64,000 nucleotides of DNA from Methylobacteriaceae bacterium (lineage in GTDB: Bacteria; Pseudomonadota; Alphaproteobacteria; Rhizobiales; Beijerinckiaceae): assembly GCA_947444195.1 (NCBI GenBank), contig CANEZL010000015.1:1-64000 (forward strand). Direction: 5' to 3'. A program made the position numbers and the translations under genes. Shown here piece after piece: positions 52,506 through 61,258 of this stretch. The notes under the pieces are model-generated. The model searched no databases and was not told where the DNA came from. It saw nothing but the letters and a program-made list of their open reading frames with translations. How positions within the stretch are numbered: position 1 is the first letter of the stretch; every line of letters starts with the position of its first letter.

Positions 52506-52850
52506 TCAGCGTTCCGGCTCCTGGAGGACGTAGGCGCCGATGCGGCTCTGGAGGTCCACGGGCCCGCCCGAGCGGCGGGTGCGGCCGGCCTCGATGTCGA
52601 TGATCGGGATGCCGCGGTCGCGGATCTGCGTGCGCAGGCGCTCGGCGAGGGAGCGGTATGTTGCGTCGCGACGATTCGAGTTCTGGAACAGCACGGCGGC
52701 GGGCCGGGCGATCACGGCCAGGACGTCGTCGGCGGCCTCCAGGGAGGCGGTGACGCTGGCATAGCCGAGTTCCGCCAGCTCCCCCGCGAGGGAGTGATCC
52801 ACGGCGCGGACGCCGTCATCGACCACGAGCACTTGCTGCAGCGCAACCAT
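52506..52850 (-). CDS. Degenerate receiver-like protein
   Basis: 114-aa single-domain protein. The start LQQVLVVDDGVRAVDHSLAG keeps the acidic pair of response-regulator receivers, and the alternation LAGELAELGYASVTASLEAA / DDVLAVIARPAAVLFQ and IPIIDIEAGR follows the beta-alpha order. The phospho-acceptor Asp expected at the end of strand 3 is Gln (AAVLFQ), so normal phosphotransfer is unlikely. It may be a pseudo-receiver or a distinct Rossmann-like regulator. No kinase is adjacent. Confidence 0.6.
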   Translation of the reverse strand: MVALQQVLVVDDGVRAVDHSLAGELAELGYASVTASLEAADDVLAVIARPAAVLFQNSNRRDATYRSLAERLRTQIRDRGIPIIDIEAGRTRRSGGPVDLQSRIGAYVLQEPER

Positions 52851-53058
52851 AAGCTTGAGCGGTATCCTATCCGATGCCCCGATGGAAGAGGGCCGAGCCG
52901 ATAACCCGCCGGACCGCGGTTTGGTTCGCCGGCACGATTGCGACTGCGAAGATGGATCCGCGGATCTGAGCGGAGGATGAACCGCGGGATCGGGGCGCCC
53001 CGGCGGGGGTGATTCCCTGTGGGCGGCGTCGCTCGCCGCGCTGCGAAAGGGCCGGGGC

Positions 53059-54408
53059 TCAGGCCTCGAGCACGGCGGTCGCCGTCCCGGCGAACAGGGG
53101 GATGCGGTAGGGGGCGGGCCGCCAGAGCTCGGCCTCCGGCTGCGGCGCGCGCCCGACCTCCCGTGTGCCCTCCGCCGCCGGCAGGGCCGCCTGTCCGCGC
53201 AGGCAGAGGCCGCCCTCGGCGTCGCGGCGCAGTTCCAGCAGGCCGGCCGGGAACCGGGCGGCCTCCGGGTCGGCCAGCGCCAGGGCGATGTCGTCGGCGC
53301 CGCGGGCCCGGGAGACCACGGCCGCCTCGCCGAGGACGAGGGCGTCGACGATGCGGGCCCCGCTGCGCGCGCCGAGGTCGAGGCGGCGCCCCGTCAGCTT
53401 CGCGGGCGCGCGGTGGACGAGGGTGAGGGAGGCGGGCCGGCCGTGCCCGGGCAGGAAGTCCGCGAGCGGCCCCTCGAGGAAGGCCGGCGCCACGAGGTGC
53501 GGGCTCCGCCCCGCCGGCTCCGGCGCCAGGGCGCGCGCCAGGGCGGTCCGGTCGAAGACCGGCATCGTCTCCAGGCTCGCCCCCGCCACCAGGGCGGCGC
53601 CGAGGCCGGTGACGAGGCCGCGCAGGTCGTCGGGAGGCAGCAGGGTGACGAGGCGCTCGGCCGGGCCGATCCGCGCGGCGACGAGATGGGCGGCCACCGC
53701 GGCGAGCAGGGCGTCTCCCGGCCGCAGGACCGGGCACAGGGGATCGCGCCCGGCGAAGCTCACGAGGCCGCCGCCGCCCTCGGGCGCCGGATCCGGCGCC
53801 CCGCGCTCCAGCGCCATCGCGTCGAGATTGATCACCCCGTCGGGCACGTCGGGCCCGAAGGCGGCGAGGTAGCGCAGGGCGAAGCAGCCGAGCGCCACCC
53901 GGCACAGGATCTCGGCCGGGCGCCGGGCGCCGAGCCGCCCCTGGGTGAGGACGGCCCGGATGCCGGCGGCCTCGATCCCGGCGAGGAGCCGCGCCTCGTC
54001 CCAGGCGGCGGGCATGGGACAGGGCACGTGGCCCGCCGCCTCCACCGCGAGATGGGCGACGAGGCCCTCGCTGCCGCCGGGAAACCACAGGCCGACCCGG
54101 CTGCCGGGGGGCAGCCGCCAGGCGCGGATGCCGCGGGCGAGGCGGTTCACGATCTCGGCAGCGGCGCCGTAGCTCCAGCCCATGGCCGGGCGCCCGCACC
54201 AGCCCGGCTTGTCGCCGAGATCGGTGAGGAGGGGCCGGGCCGGATGGCGCCGCGCGGTGGCGGCGAGCAGGGCGCCGAGCCCGCAGCGGCGGGTCGGCAG
54301 CCCGAGCGCCGGGCGCCCTTCGGCCTGCCGATCCGCGGGCAAGGTCCTGGCCAGTGCCTGCGCCTGCACCTCTGACCTCTCTCGGCTGGCGATATCACGT
54401 GTTCCCAT
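53059..54408 (-). CDS. Degenerate AMP-dependent synthetase-like protein
   Basis: 449-aa protein resembling the N-terminal domain of ANL (acyl-CoA synthetase) enzymes: GWSYGAAAEIVNRLARGIRA, RVGLWFPGGSEGLVAHLAVE, GHVPCPMPAAWDEARLLAGI and LVTLLPPDDLRGLVTGLGAA. The ATP-binding P-loop motif (S/T-S/T-G-S/T-T-G-x-P-K) and the GYGxTE-like A5 motif are absent: the corresponding segment reads FAGRDPLCPVLRPGDALLAA. The C-terminal domain is shortened. It is therefore unlikely to adenylate substrates and may be a pseudoenzyme or regulatory subunit. Codon use is native, so it is not a decaying gene. Function unknown. Confidence 0.65.
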   Translation of the reverse strand: MGTRDIASRERSEVQAQALARTLPADRQAEGRPALGLPTRRCGLGALLAATARRHPARPLLTDLGDKPGWCGRPAMGWSYGAAAEIVNRLARGIRAWRLPPGSRVGLWFPGGSEGLVAHLAVEAAGHVPCPMPAAWDEARLLAGIEAAGIRAVLTQGRLGARRPAEILCRVALGCFALRYLAAFGPDVPDGVINLDAMALERGAPDPAPEGGGGLVSFAGRDPLCPVLRPGDALLAAVAAHLVAARIGPAERLVTLLPPDDLRGLVTGLGAALVAGASLETMPVFDRTALARALAPEPAGRSPHLVAPAFLEGPLADFLPGHGRPASLTLVHRAPAKLTGRRLDLGARSGARIVDALVLGEAAVVSRARGADDIALALADPEAARFPAGLLELRRDAEGGLCLRGQAALPAAEGTREVGRAPQPEAELWRPAPYRIPLFAGTATAVLEA

Positions 54409-54761
54409 CGATGGCCGGGTATGGTTAAGGACGGGCTAACGGGGGCGCCTCGGCGCCTGCCACTCCCCGGCACGCGACGGCGACGGTGTCATGCCTTCGC
54501 CGCATTCGGGGGGAAAGCAGGCCGCCCGGCGGCCCGGGGGGAGTTCGAGAGGCTCCGCCCGCGGCCCGGCCCGGCGCGCCGGGGCCCGGTGTCTCTCACG
54601 AAACGCCCGCTGCGCCGTCGTGGCCGGAGGGGAACGCCCGGAGACGGGGGTTTCGTGAGGCGCAACCGGAGCCCGACGGCGCCCGCCCAAGACCGCGTCA
54701 TGTTCCTCGTCATCCCGACGAACCGAGAAGCCCGAACGAAACCTCAAGGGGTCTGAAGCCG
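54409..54761. other. Spacer between the ANL-like and ialB genes
   Basis: 353 bp between divergent genes. Short open frames on both strands are Arg/Pro-rich and not gene-like. The part 54700-54760 (CGTCATCCCGACGAACCGAG, ACGAAACCTCAAGGGG) is the likely promoter and leader of ialB. No other signal was recognised. Confidence 0.4.
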
Positions 54762-55502
54762 ATGTCCTTCGCCAAAAGCCCAGCGCTGCTCTGCGCCGCC
54801 GCCCTTCTCGCGGGCCTCGCCGGGCCGGCGCTCGCCCAGCCCAAGAAGCCGGCGGCCCCGGCCGCTCCCGCGCCCACCGCGCCGGCCCCGGCCGCGCCGA
54901 CCAACCAGACGGCCCAGACCGGCCCGCAGATCATCACCGTGAAGTCCGAGCCGAGCCAGGCGGACTGGACCAAGGTCTGCGGCAAGGACCAGGCCTCGGG
55001 CACCGACATCTGCTACACCACCCGCGACTTCGTGTCGGACCAGGGCCAGCCGGTGCTCGCGGTCGCCGTCTACGAGATGAAGAACGCCGCCCAGAAGCAG
55101 GAGGTGCGCGTGGTGCGCTACCTGCTGCCGCTCGGCCTCCTGCTGCAGCCGGGCATCCGCTTCACCGTGGACGGCCAGCAGGCGACCCCGGGCAAGTTCG
55201 CGGTCTGCTTCCCGAACGGCTGCTTCGCCGAGGCCGGCGGCGTCGAGCCCGCCCTGATCGCGGCGATGAAGAAGGGCACCACGCTCAACGTCTCGGTGCA
55301 GAACCAGACCCAGCGCGAGGTCACCTTCGCCGTGCCGCTCGCGGGCTTCGGCAAGGCCTTCGACGGCCCGGCCATGGACCCGAAGGTGCTGGAGGAGCAG
55401 CAGAAGAAGCTCCAGTCGGAGCTCGAGAAGCGCTCCGAGGAGATGCGCAAGAAGCTCGAGGCCGAGAAGGGCGCCGCCCCGGCCGCCGCGCCGAAGCCGT
55501 GA
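54762..55502 (+). CDS. Invasion-associated locus B (IalB) family protein
   Basis: 246-aa exported protein. Signal peptide (LLCAAALLAGLAGPALAQ), then a Pro/Ala linker, then the IalB domain (about 65-200): DWTKVCGKDQASGTDICYTT with a Cys pair, AVYEMKNAAQKQEVRVVRYL, PLGLLLQPGIRFTVDGQQ and FAVCFPNGCFAEAGGVEPAL with the second Cys pair. A C-terminal coiled coil (EEQQKKLQSELEKRSEEMRK) extends beyond the usual domain. It is periplasmic or surface-associated. The family is known from Bartonella erythrocyte invasion, but is widespread in free-living relatives without that role. Confidence 0.9.
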   Translation: MSFAKSPALLCAAALLAGLAGPALAQPKKPAAPAAPAPTAPAPAAPTNQTAQTGPQIITVKSEPSQADWTKVCGKDQASGTDICYTTRDFVSDQGQPVLAVAVYEMKNAAQKQEVRVVRYLLPLGLLLQPGIRFTVDGQQATPGKFAVCFPNGCFAEAGGVEPALIAAMKKGTTLNVSVQNQTQREVTFAVPLAGFGKAFDGPAMDPKVLEEQQKKLQSELEKRSEEMRKKLEAEKGAAPAAAPKP

Positions 55503-55509
55503 GGCTCGA

Positions 55510-55590
55510 GGTCCTCCCCCGCTCCGGCGGGGGAGGACCGAGCCGGACCTGAAGGAAGAGGCCGGGCCCGCGCGCCCGGCCTTTTCCTTG
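55510..55590 (+). terminator. Tandem hairpins ending ialB transcription
   Basis: First hairpin GGTCCTCCCCCG / CGGGGGAGGACC (55510-55539). Second hairpin GGCCGGGC / GCCCGGCC (about 55560-55581), followed by TTTTCC. The second is a good intrinsic terminator on the + strand. Confidence 0.75.
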
Positions 55591-55625
55591 ATCGATACGC
55601 CGGTTCGGTTCGCCGATGCGCCGGT

Positions 55626-55997
55626 TCAGTTCGCGGCGCGGTCGCGCATGTGGTAGCCGCCGCGGTCGTCGCGCACGAACATCTCGCTGACGCCGGCATG
55701 GCGCAGGGCCTCGCCGGAGGTGTCGGGCAAGAGGTTCTGCTCGGAGACGTAGGCGACGTACTCGGTCTCGGCGTTCTCGGCGAGCAGGTGGTAGAAGGGC
55801 TGGTCCTTGGACGGCCGCACCGCCTCGGGAATGGCGAGCCACCATTCCTCGGTGTTGTCGAAGACCGGGTCGACATCGAACACGATGCCGCGGAACGGGT
55901 AGATCCGGTGGCGCACCACCGCGCCGATGCCGAATTTCGCTGTGCGGAGAGCCGGGGCCGCCACGGCCTGATCCGCCTTCGTGTCCTGGTGCGTCAT
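55626..55997 (-). CDS. hspQ: Heat shock protein HspQ
   Basis: 123-aa hemimethylated-DNA-binding (YccV-like) domain protein. After a 20-residue extension, the core is KFGIGAVVRHRIYPFRGIVF, then DVDPVFDNTEEWWLAIP, PFYHLLAENAETEYVAYVSE and QNLLPDTSGE, the full family signature. In E. coli HspQ is a specificity-enhancing factor for the Lon protease. A heat-shock promoter could not be confirmed. Confidence 0.93.
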   Translation of the reverse strand: MTHQDTKADQAVAAPALRTAKFGIGAVVRHRIYPFRGIVFDVDPVFDNTEEWWLAIPEAVRPSKDQPFYHLLAENAETEYVAYVSEQNLLPDTSGEALRHAGVSEMFVRDDRGGYHMRDRAAN

Positions 55998-56437
55998 GGG
56001 GCGTCAGATAAGCGCAAGTCGCGCCGCTGTCATCGGGGCGGCAAGCCGCGGATGCGCGGGCCGCAGGCCTCGGCCGTTCCTTCCTCTGATGGCGGCTACG
56101 GTGTTCACGCATCGCTGGCGGTGGCCCTGCCTCTCGGTCGTTCACCAGAGGAAGGCTTCCGGATCGGACACGGGCCCTCCCTCCCCCCTCTGCGGGGGAG
56201 GGTGGCCCCTGCGTCAGCAGGGGTCGGGAGAGGGAAGCGACGGTGCAGGGCTGGGCTGTGCCCTGCATGAAGGTCGCGCCTCTCCGGAAGCGGGGTTCCC
56301 CTCTCCCGACCCGCTTGCGCGGGCCACCCTCCCCCGCAGAGGGGGGAGGGAGAGCGCGGAAGTCCCTGCGCCGCTCCGCCGAAGATGCGCGAAGCCGGTA
56401 CTTGCCTGCGGGAAACGGGACAGAGCGCGCTGGTCCG
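55998..56437. other. Spacer with mosaic repeat
   Basis: 440 bp without a gene. Apart from the hspQ promoter area (55998-56110, lower GC), it is dominated by the repeat copy at 56175-56360. Confidence 0.6.
56175..56360 (+). repeat. Mosaic intergenic repeat (about 186 bp), copy 3, short form
   Basis: It shares the core GTCGGGAGAGGGAAGCGACG and GTGCAGGG, and the right end GGTTCCCCTCTCCCG...CACCCTCCCCCGCAGAGG, with 9211-9445, but lacks the two GATCTCGGGC and CCCAAGTCGG hairpins. The near-core hairpin CCCCTGCGTCAGCAGGGG is the one seen in copy 2. Confidence 0.82.
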
Positions 56438-57487
56438 TCAGTCCAGCTTGTACACGGCAGCGAGGTCCGGATCCTTGTCGGCCACCAGCCGGGCGAGGTC
56501 GACGATGACCTTGGCCTGCTTCCAGGTGGCGTCGTCCTGCATCTTGCCGTCGAGCATCACCGCCCCCGTGCCGTCGGGCATCGCCGCGACGATGCGGGCG
56601 GCGAAGGCCACCTCGCCGGGATCGGGCGCGAAGACGCGCTTGGCGATGGCGACCTGGCTCGGATGCAGGGTCCAGGCGCCCGCGCAGCCCATGAGGAAGG
56701 CGTTGCGGAACTGCGCCTCGCAGGCATCGCCGTCGGCGAAGTCGCCGAACGGGCCGTAGAAGGCCTTGATACCGTTGGCCATGCAGGCATCGACCATCTT
56801 GGCGATCGTGTAGTGCCAGAGGTCCTGCTGGGCGCTTGCACGCGGCGCGTCGCCCGCCGGGTCCGCGATGACCCGGTAGTCCGGGTGGCCGCCGCCGACG
56901 CGGGTGGTCTTCATGCCGCGCGACGCCGCGAGATCGGCGGGCCCCAGGCTCATGCCGTGCATGCGCGGCGAGGCGCTCGCGATGGCGTCGACATTGGCCA
57001 CGCCCTCGGCCGTCTCGAGGATGGCGTGGACGAGGATCGGCTTGGCGACGCCGTGGCGGGCCTCCAGCTGGGCCAGCAGCTGGTCGATGTAGTGGATGTC
57101 CCAGGGCCCCTCGACCTTGGGCACCATCACCACGTCGAGCTTGGTCCCGACGTTGGCGACGATCTCGAACAGGTCGTCGAGAATCCAGGGGGAGTTGAGG
57201 GCGTTGATCCGGGTCCACAGGCCGGTGCCGGTGGCGGCGAAGTCGGTGGCCTGCGCCATCTGCACGAAGCCTTTGCGCGCGGCCTCCTTCTGGTCCATCG
57301 GCACCGCGTCCTCCAGGTTGCCGAGCACCACGTCGACGCTGCCGGCAAGCTCCGGCACCCGGGCGCGCACCTTCTCCACGTGGGGCGGCACGAAGTGGAT
57401 CATCCGCTCGAGCTTCACGGGGAGCTCGCGGAACGGGGCCGGCGCGCCCGTGGCGAGCGGCTGGAAGAATCGGCGCGGCAGTTTCAT
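56438..57487 (-). CDS. HpcH/HpaI aldolase / CoA ester lyase (malyl-CoA lyase-like)
   Basis: 349-aa Mg-dependent TIM-barrel lyase of the citrate-lyase-beta/malyl-CoA lyase family. Seen: [20 protein letters not shown] (acidic loop), [20 protein letters not shown] with the CoA/carboxylate Arg, [40 protein letters not shown] with the metal-binding Glu, [16 protein letters not shown], and [20 protein letters not shown]. The N-terminus ([20 protein letters not shown]) is a distinct subgroup, not the classic serine-cycle Mcl as I remember it. It probably cleaves or condenses malyl-, methylmalyl- or citramalyl-CoA-type esters. It is monocistronic. Confidence 0.9.
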   Translation of the reverse strand: MKLPRRFFQPLATGAPAPFRELPVKLERMIHFVPPHVEKVRARVPELAGSVDVVLGNLEDAVPMDQKEAARKGFVQMAQATDFAATGTGLWTRINALNSPWILDDLFEIVANVGTKLDVVMVPKVEGPWDIHYIDQLLAQLEARHGVAKPILVHAILETAEGVANVDAIASASPRMHGMSLGPADLAASRGMKTTRVGGGHPDYRVIADPAGDAPRASAQQDLWHYTIAKMVDACMANGIKAFYGPFGDFADGDACEAQFRNAFLMGCAGAWTLHPSQVAIAKRVFAPDPGEVAFAARIVAAMPDGTGAVMLDGKMQDDATWKQAKVIVDLARLVADKDPDLAAVYKLD

Positions 57488-57729
57488 GGAGCGTTTCCCC
57501 GTCCCGTTCGAGACCTGAAGCGCCCGCGCGGGCGTTGCCGCGCGGGCGAACCCCGTCCGGCGCGGACGGGGTTTCCCGGAGGCTTGGTTACGGCAAGGCT
57601 TCGCCCCGGGTAAAGCCGCCCGTTGGTCGGGGCTCTCTGCCGAACCCGAATCACCCGCGGCGACGGGAACTTGGCAATAGTCCTGGCGTTCTTCGGGCGA
57701 GGCGGGTGTTTCAGAACGGGAAGAGAGCC

Positions 57730-58962
57730 ATGTCCGCATCGACGCGGCGGCCCATCGCGATCGCCTTGGCGGCCTGCCTGTTGTCGTCCGGCGCGCCGAA
57801 TCTGGCTTTTGCCGGCTCCAATACTGTCGGCGAGGCCGCACGGCCGGCCGAGCGCGCGGCCTTCACCGCGGCCGACCTCGCCGTGGCCCGGCCCGCCGGG
57901 CTCAAGGGCGCCGTCCGGGTGGCCGGCGACGATCCGAAAGCGTTCCAGAGCCTCATCGACGAGGCGCCCCGGGCCGGCGAGCCCTGGCTCGTCCTCTCGG
58001 GCGGCGGCGAGGACGGCGCCTTCGCGGCCGGCCTGCTCGCGGGCTGGAGCGCGGCCGGCGACCGGCCGGAATTCGGCGTGATCACGGGGGTGAGCACGGG
58101 CGCGCTCATCGCGCCCTTCGCTTTCATCGGCCGGGCCGGGGACGCCCCCTTGCGCGAGGCCTACACCACCATCACCGCGGCGGACGTGTTCGAGTTCGGC
58201 GGCTCGGACGTGGCGCTCACCGACACCTGGCCTCTCAAGCGCCGGATCGACAAGGCGGTGACGCCGCAGCTCCTGCGGGCGGTGGCGGCCGAGCACGCCC
58301 GCGGACGGCGCCTGCTGGTCGCCACCACCGAGATCGACAGCGGGCGGCCCACCCTGTGGGACATGGGGGCGCTCGCCGCCGCGGCCGGGCCGAAGGGCAG
58401 CGATCCCAAGGCGCTCGGCCTGTTCCGGGCCGTGGTGCTGGCCTCCTCCGCCGTGCCGGGCATCTTCCCGCCGGTGGAGATCGCCGCCACCCTGCCGGAC
58501 GGCCGCAGCATCCAGGAGATGCATGCCGACGGCGGCACCACCGGCCCGTTCTACCTCGCGCCCAAGCCCGCCCTGACCGCCGCGCTCACCGGCGCGCAGC
58601 TCGTGCGCATCCCCGCCCGCACGGTCTACCTCGTCGTCAACAACAGCGCGACGCCGAGCTTCGACATGGCCCGGCGCTCCACCCTGTCCGTGCTCGGCCG
58701 CACCATGTCCGCGGCGATCAAGGCGCAGCTGCAGGACGCCCTGGCGCTCGCGGGGGCCTTCAGCCGGCGCGAGGGCCTCGACCTGCGGGTCGCCGAGATC
58801 GACGGGCGCTTCAAGGCGGTCTCGCCGGGACCCTTCGACCAGCGCTACATGCAGGCGCTCTACGCCCATGCCGAGACGCTGGGGCGCGACGGCGCCGCCT
58901 TCGCGACGGCTGCGGGTTCTGCCGCCCAGGGCGAGACGCCGCAGACCTTCGCGCGGCGGTAG
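57730..58962 (+). CDS. Patatin-like phospholipase, predicted lipoprotein
   Basis: 410-aa Ser-Asp dyad lipase. The signal ends in a lipobox-like LAAC (Cys16 of [18 protein letters not shown]), suggesting outer-membrane lipidation. Patatin blocks are all present: oxyanion GGG in [20 protein letters not shown], nucleophile GVSTG (about residue 122), and the catalytic Asp in [15 protein letters not shown]. The usual GGGxRG has Glu-Asp after the glycines rather than Ala/Arg, a common variant in this exported group. It should hydrolyse lipids at the cell envelope. AGAGAG precedes ATG 57730. Confidence 0.9.
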   Translation: MSASTRRPIAIALAACLLSSGAPNLAFAGSNTVGEAARPAERAAFTAADLAVARPAGLKGAVRVAGDDPKAFQSLIDEAPRAGEPWLVLSGGGEDGAFAAGLLAGWSAAGDRPEFGVITGVSTGALIAPFAFIGRAGDAPLREAYTTITAADVFEFGGSDVALTDTWPLKRRIDKAVTPQLLRAVAAEHARGRRLLVATTEIDSGRPTLWDMGALAAAAGPKGSDPKALGLFRAVVLASSAVPGIFPPVEIAATLPDGRSIQEMHADGGTTGPFYLAPKPALTAALTGAQLVRIPARTVYLVVNNSATPSFDMARRSTLSVLGRTMSAAIKAQLQDALALAGAFSRREGLDLRVAEIDGRFKAVSPGPFDQRYMQALYAHAETLGRDGAAFATAAGSAAQGETPQTFARR

Positions 58963-59355
58963 GACCCTCCGCGCAGCGTCAGGAAGCCTATGCGAACTGC
59001 CGCCTCTGCCGGAAGGGGACACACGCCCTCTCTTTACCGATAGGGCGCTCACCGATGATGGAGCCCAGGGACTCCTCGACGCTCCACGAACGCGGCGCGG
59101 GTCCCCTCTCCCGTGCGGGAGAGGGACAGGGTGAGGGGCCCGAAGCGTGCCGGAAGAACCGCTCTGTTTCCGCGGCAGTTTTGCGCCTCCTCCGGAGAGT
59201 TCTCATCCCTCACCCCAACCCTCTCCCGCCCGGGAGAGGGAGCCGCGGTGCGGTTCTCCCGCGAGCCGGGATCTGAGGTCGGTGTCCCGACGAGGACCCG
59301 AACAAGCTGGAGGCGGATCCACAGGTCCCCTTCCTCGTAGGGAGGGGATACGGAA
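58963..59355. repeat. Intergenic stretch of inverted repeat remnants
   Basis: It contains two facing units: CCCCTCTCCCGTGCGGGAGA followed by GGGACAGGGTGAGGGG (59102-59138), and CCCTCACCCCAACCCTCTCC followed by CGCCCGGGAGAGGGAG (59208-59245). These are roughly inverted to each other and enclose about 70 bp, a MITE-like layout. A related piece is at about 23535-23570. No gene is seen. Confidence 0.6.
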
Positions 59356-59717
59356 TCATATCGTCTCGCGCTGTTCGAGAGCGGCCAGGATCGTTTCGCG
59401 CACGGCCTCGATGGATTCGTCGATGTCGGCGTTGGCAATGCGAAGCACTTCGAAGCCGCGAGCCGCGATCACCCCTGTCCGGACGTGATCGTAGGTGCGC
59501 TCAGCCTCGGTGGCGTGCGTGGCGCCGTCGACCTCGACCACGAGCTTGGCCTCGATGCAGACGAAATCGACGATGTATCGGTCGATCGGATGCTGGCGCC
59601 GGAATTTCCAGCCGTTGAGGGACCGCCTGCGCAAGACGTGCCAGAGTTCGCTTCGGCACGCGTCTGTGCGCACCGCAATCGCCGGGCGCGCGCGACGGCA
59701 GAGGACGCAGAGGACAT
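59356..59717 (-). pseudogene. DUF559 (Vsr-like endonuclease fold) gene with a frameshift
   Basis: The downstream frame encodes ELWHVLRRRSLNGWKFRRQH, PIDRYIVDFVCIEAKLVVEV and DGATHA, the DUF559 core related to very-short-patch-repair nucleases. The expected N-terminal motif (R-A-R-R-L-R-x-x-x-T-x-A-E) occurs in another frame just upstream, as VARARRLRCAQTRAEAN from ATG 59717. The two join if one base is missing near 59647-59648. It could be a real mutation or a sequence error. As it stands only a truncated product from GTG 59673 could be made. The gene sits between repeat debris and another frameshifted gene. Confidence 0.65.
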
Positions 59718-59759
59718 GGCGCCCTCCGCCTGGGACACCGCACGACCGTCCGTCATGGT

Positions 59760-60730
59760 CTATCCCAGCTCCCGCACCGGCGCCCCGTCGAGCCAGGCCG
59801 CGATATCCTCGACGGCCTCCTCGAAATAGGTCCGGTAGTTGGCGCGCGTGACGTAGCCGAGATGGGGCAGCGCCAGCACGTTCGGCAGGTGCCGGAACGG
59901 GTGGTCCGCGGGCAGGGGCTCGGTCTCGAACACGTCGAGGCCGGCGCCCGCGATCCGCCGCTCCGCGAGGGCCTGCACCAGGGCGTCCTGGTCGACGAGG
60001 CCGGCGCGGGCGGTGTTGACGAGGACGGCCCCCGGCTTCATCCGCGCGATCTCGGCCGCCCCAAGACGTTGCGGGTCGTCGGCCCGAGGACGAGGTGGAG
60101 GCTGACGACGTCGCTCTCGGCGAGCAGCGCCTCGCGGCTGGGGGCGAAGGCCACGCCCTCGGCCTCGGCCCGGGCCGGCGTCAGGTTCGGGCTCCAGGCG
60201 GACACGTGCATGTCGAAGGCGCGGGCCACCCGCGCCACGCGGGCGCCGATCTTGCCGAGGCCGATCAGGCCGAGCCGGGCGCCCGCGAGGTCGCGGCCGA
60301 GGCTCGACTGCCAGGGGCCGTTGCCCCGGAGCGCGGCGTTCTCGGGCACGAGATGCCGGGCGAGGCCGAGGATGAGGGCCCAGGTCAATTCGGCCGGGGG
60401 CGCCGGATGGCTGCCCGTGCCGCAGACGGTGATGCCCCGCGCGCGGGCCGCCGCCACGTCGATGGCCGCGTTGCGCATGCCGCTGGTCACGAGGAGTTCG
60501 AGCTTCGGCAGCCGCGCGATGAGCTCGGCCGGGAAGGGCGTGCGCTCGCGCATGACGACGAGGATCTCGGCCTCCCCGAGCCGGGCGACGAGGGCGTCCG
60601 GGTCGGTCACGGTGTCGTGCAGGGCGGAGACCGCGACGCGGGGCCCGAGCCGGCCCCAGTCGGCGCAGCCGAGCGCCACGTCCTGATAATCGTCGAGGAT
60701 GAGGCAGGTCTTCACGGGTCCGGTCTTCAC
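59760..60730 (-). pseudogene. D-2-hydroxyacid dehydrogenase gene disrupted by a one-base deletion
   Basis: The first part (from GTG 60730) encodes CLILDDYQDVALGCADWGRL through the NAD-binding GARLGLIGLGKIGARVARVA to VSLHLVLGPTTRNVLG, then goes out of frame and stops. The rest continues in another frame: GAAEIARMKPGAVLVNTARA, GLVDQDALVQALAERRIAGA and EPLPADHPFRHLPNVLALPH, with the catalytic Arg, Glu and His regions. The break is at the run of four C on the + strand at 60059-60062 (G-run on the coding strand). The start overlaps the stop of the carboxymuconolactone decarboxylase gene (GTGA), so the two form an operon. If this is a sequencing error, the intact protein would be about 323 aa. Confidence 0.85.
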
Positions 60731-61122
60731 GGGGCGTCCCCGAGGGCGCCCGCCTCGACCAGCACCGCATGCGCCGCCTTGAAGGCCTCGAGCCCCGCCG
60801 GGATCCCGCAATAGGCGGTGGCGTGCAGGAGCGTGGCCTTGATCTCCTCCACGCTCGCCCCGTTGGTGAGCGCGCCCTTCACGTGGAGCTTCAGCTCGGC
60901 GGGCTTGCCGAGTGCGGTGAGCATCGCGAGGTTGATCAGCGAGCGCGTCTTCCGGTCGAGGGTTGGGTCGCCCCAGGCCCAGCCCCAGGCCCAGGACGTG
61001 GTGGCGCGCTGGAAGGCCATCATGAAATCGTCGGCCTTGGCCATGGAGCCGTCGACGTACTCGGCGCCCAGCACCTCCCGCCGGATCGGCAGGCCTTTCT
61101 CGAACAGGGCCTCGTCGGACAT
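60727..61122 (-). CDS. Carboxymuconolactone decarboxylase family protein
   Basis: 131-aa helical protein of the PcaC/CMD family. N-terminus KGLPIRREVLGAEYVDGSMA, then LDRKTRSLINLAMLTALGKP, HVKGALTNGASVEEIKATLL and HATAYCGIPAGLEAFKAAHA. In the last segment one Cys is present, but the CxxC of AhpD is absent, favouring the PcaC-type decarboxylase group over a thioredoxin-like peroxidase. It is the first gene of an operon with the broken hydroxyacid dehydrogenase. The substrate is unclear, as no other protocatechuate genes are present. Confidence 0.88.
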   Translation of the reverse strand: MSDEALFEKGLPIRREVLGAEYVDGSMAKADDFMMAFQRATTSWAWGWAWGDPTLDRKTRSLINLAMLTALGKPAELKLHVKGALTNGASVEEIKATLLHATAYCGIPAGLEAFKAAHAVLVEAGALGDAP

Positions 61123-61258
61123 GGGCGTTCCTCCTGGATTCGAAACAGGAGCAGGCTCTACAGGATGACCTATCCGCCGGCACGCGCCGCGATCGTGCCG
61201 TGCGCGAATCCGAAGGGGTCACGCTTCTGAGCCGGCTCACCCTGACCGCATGACGAAC

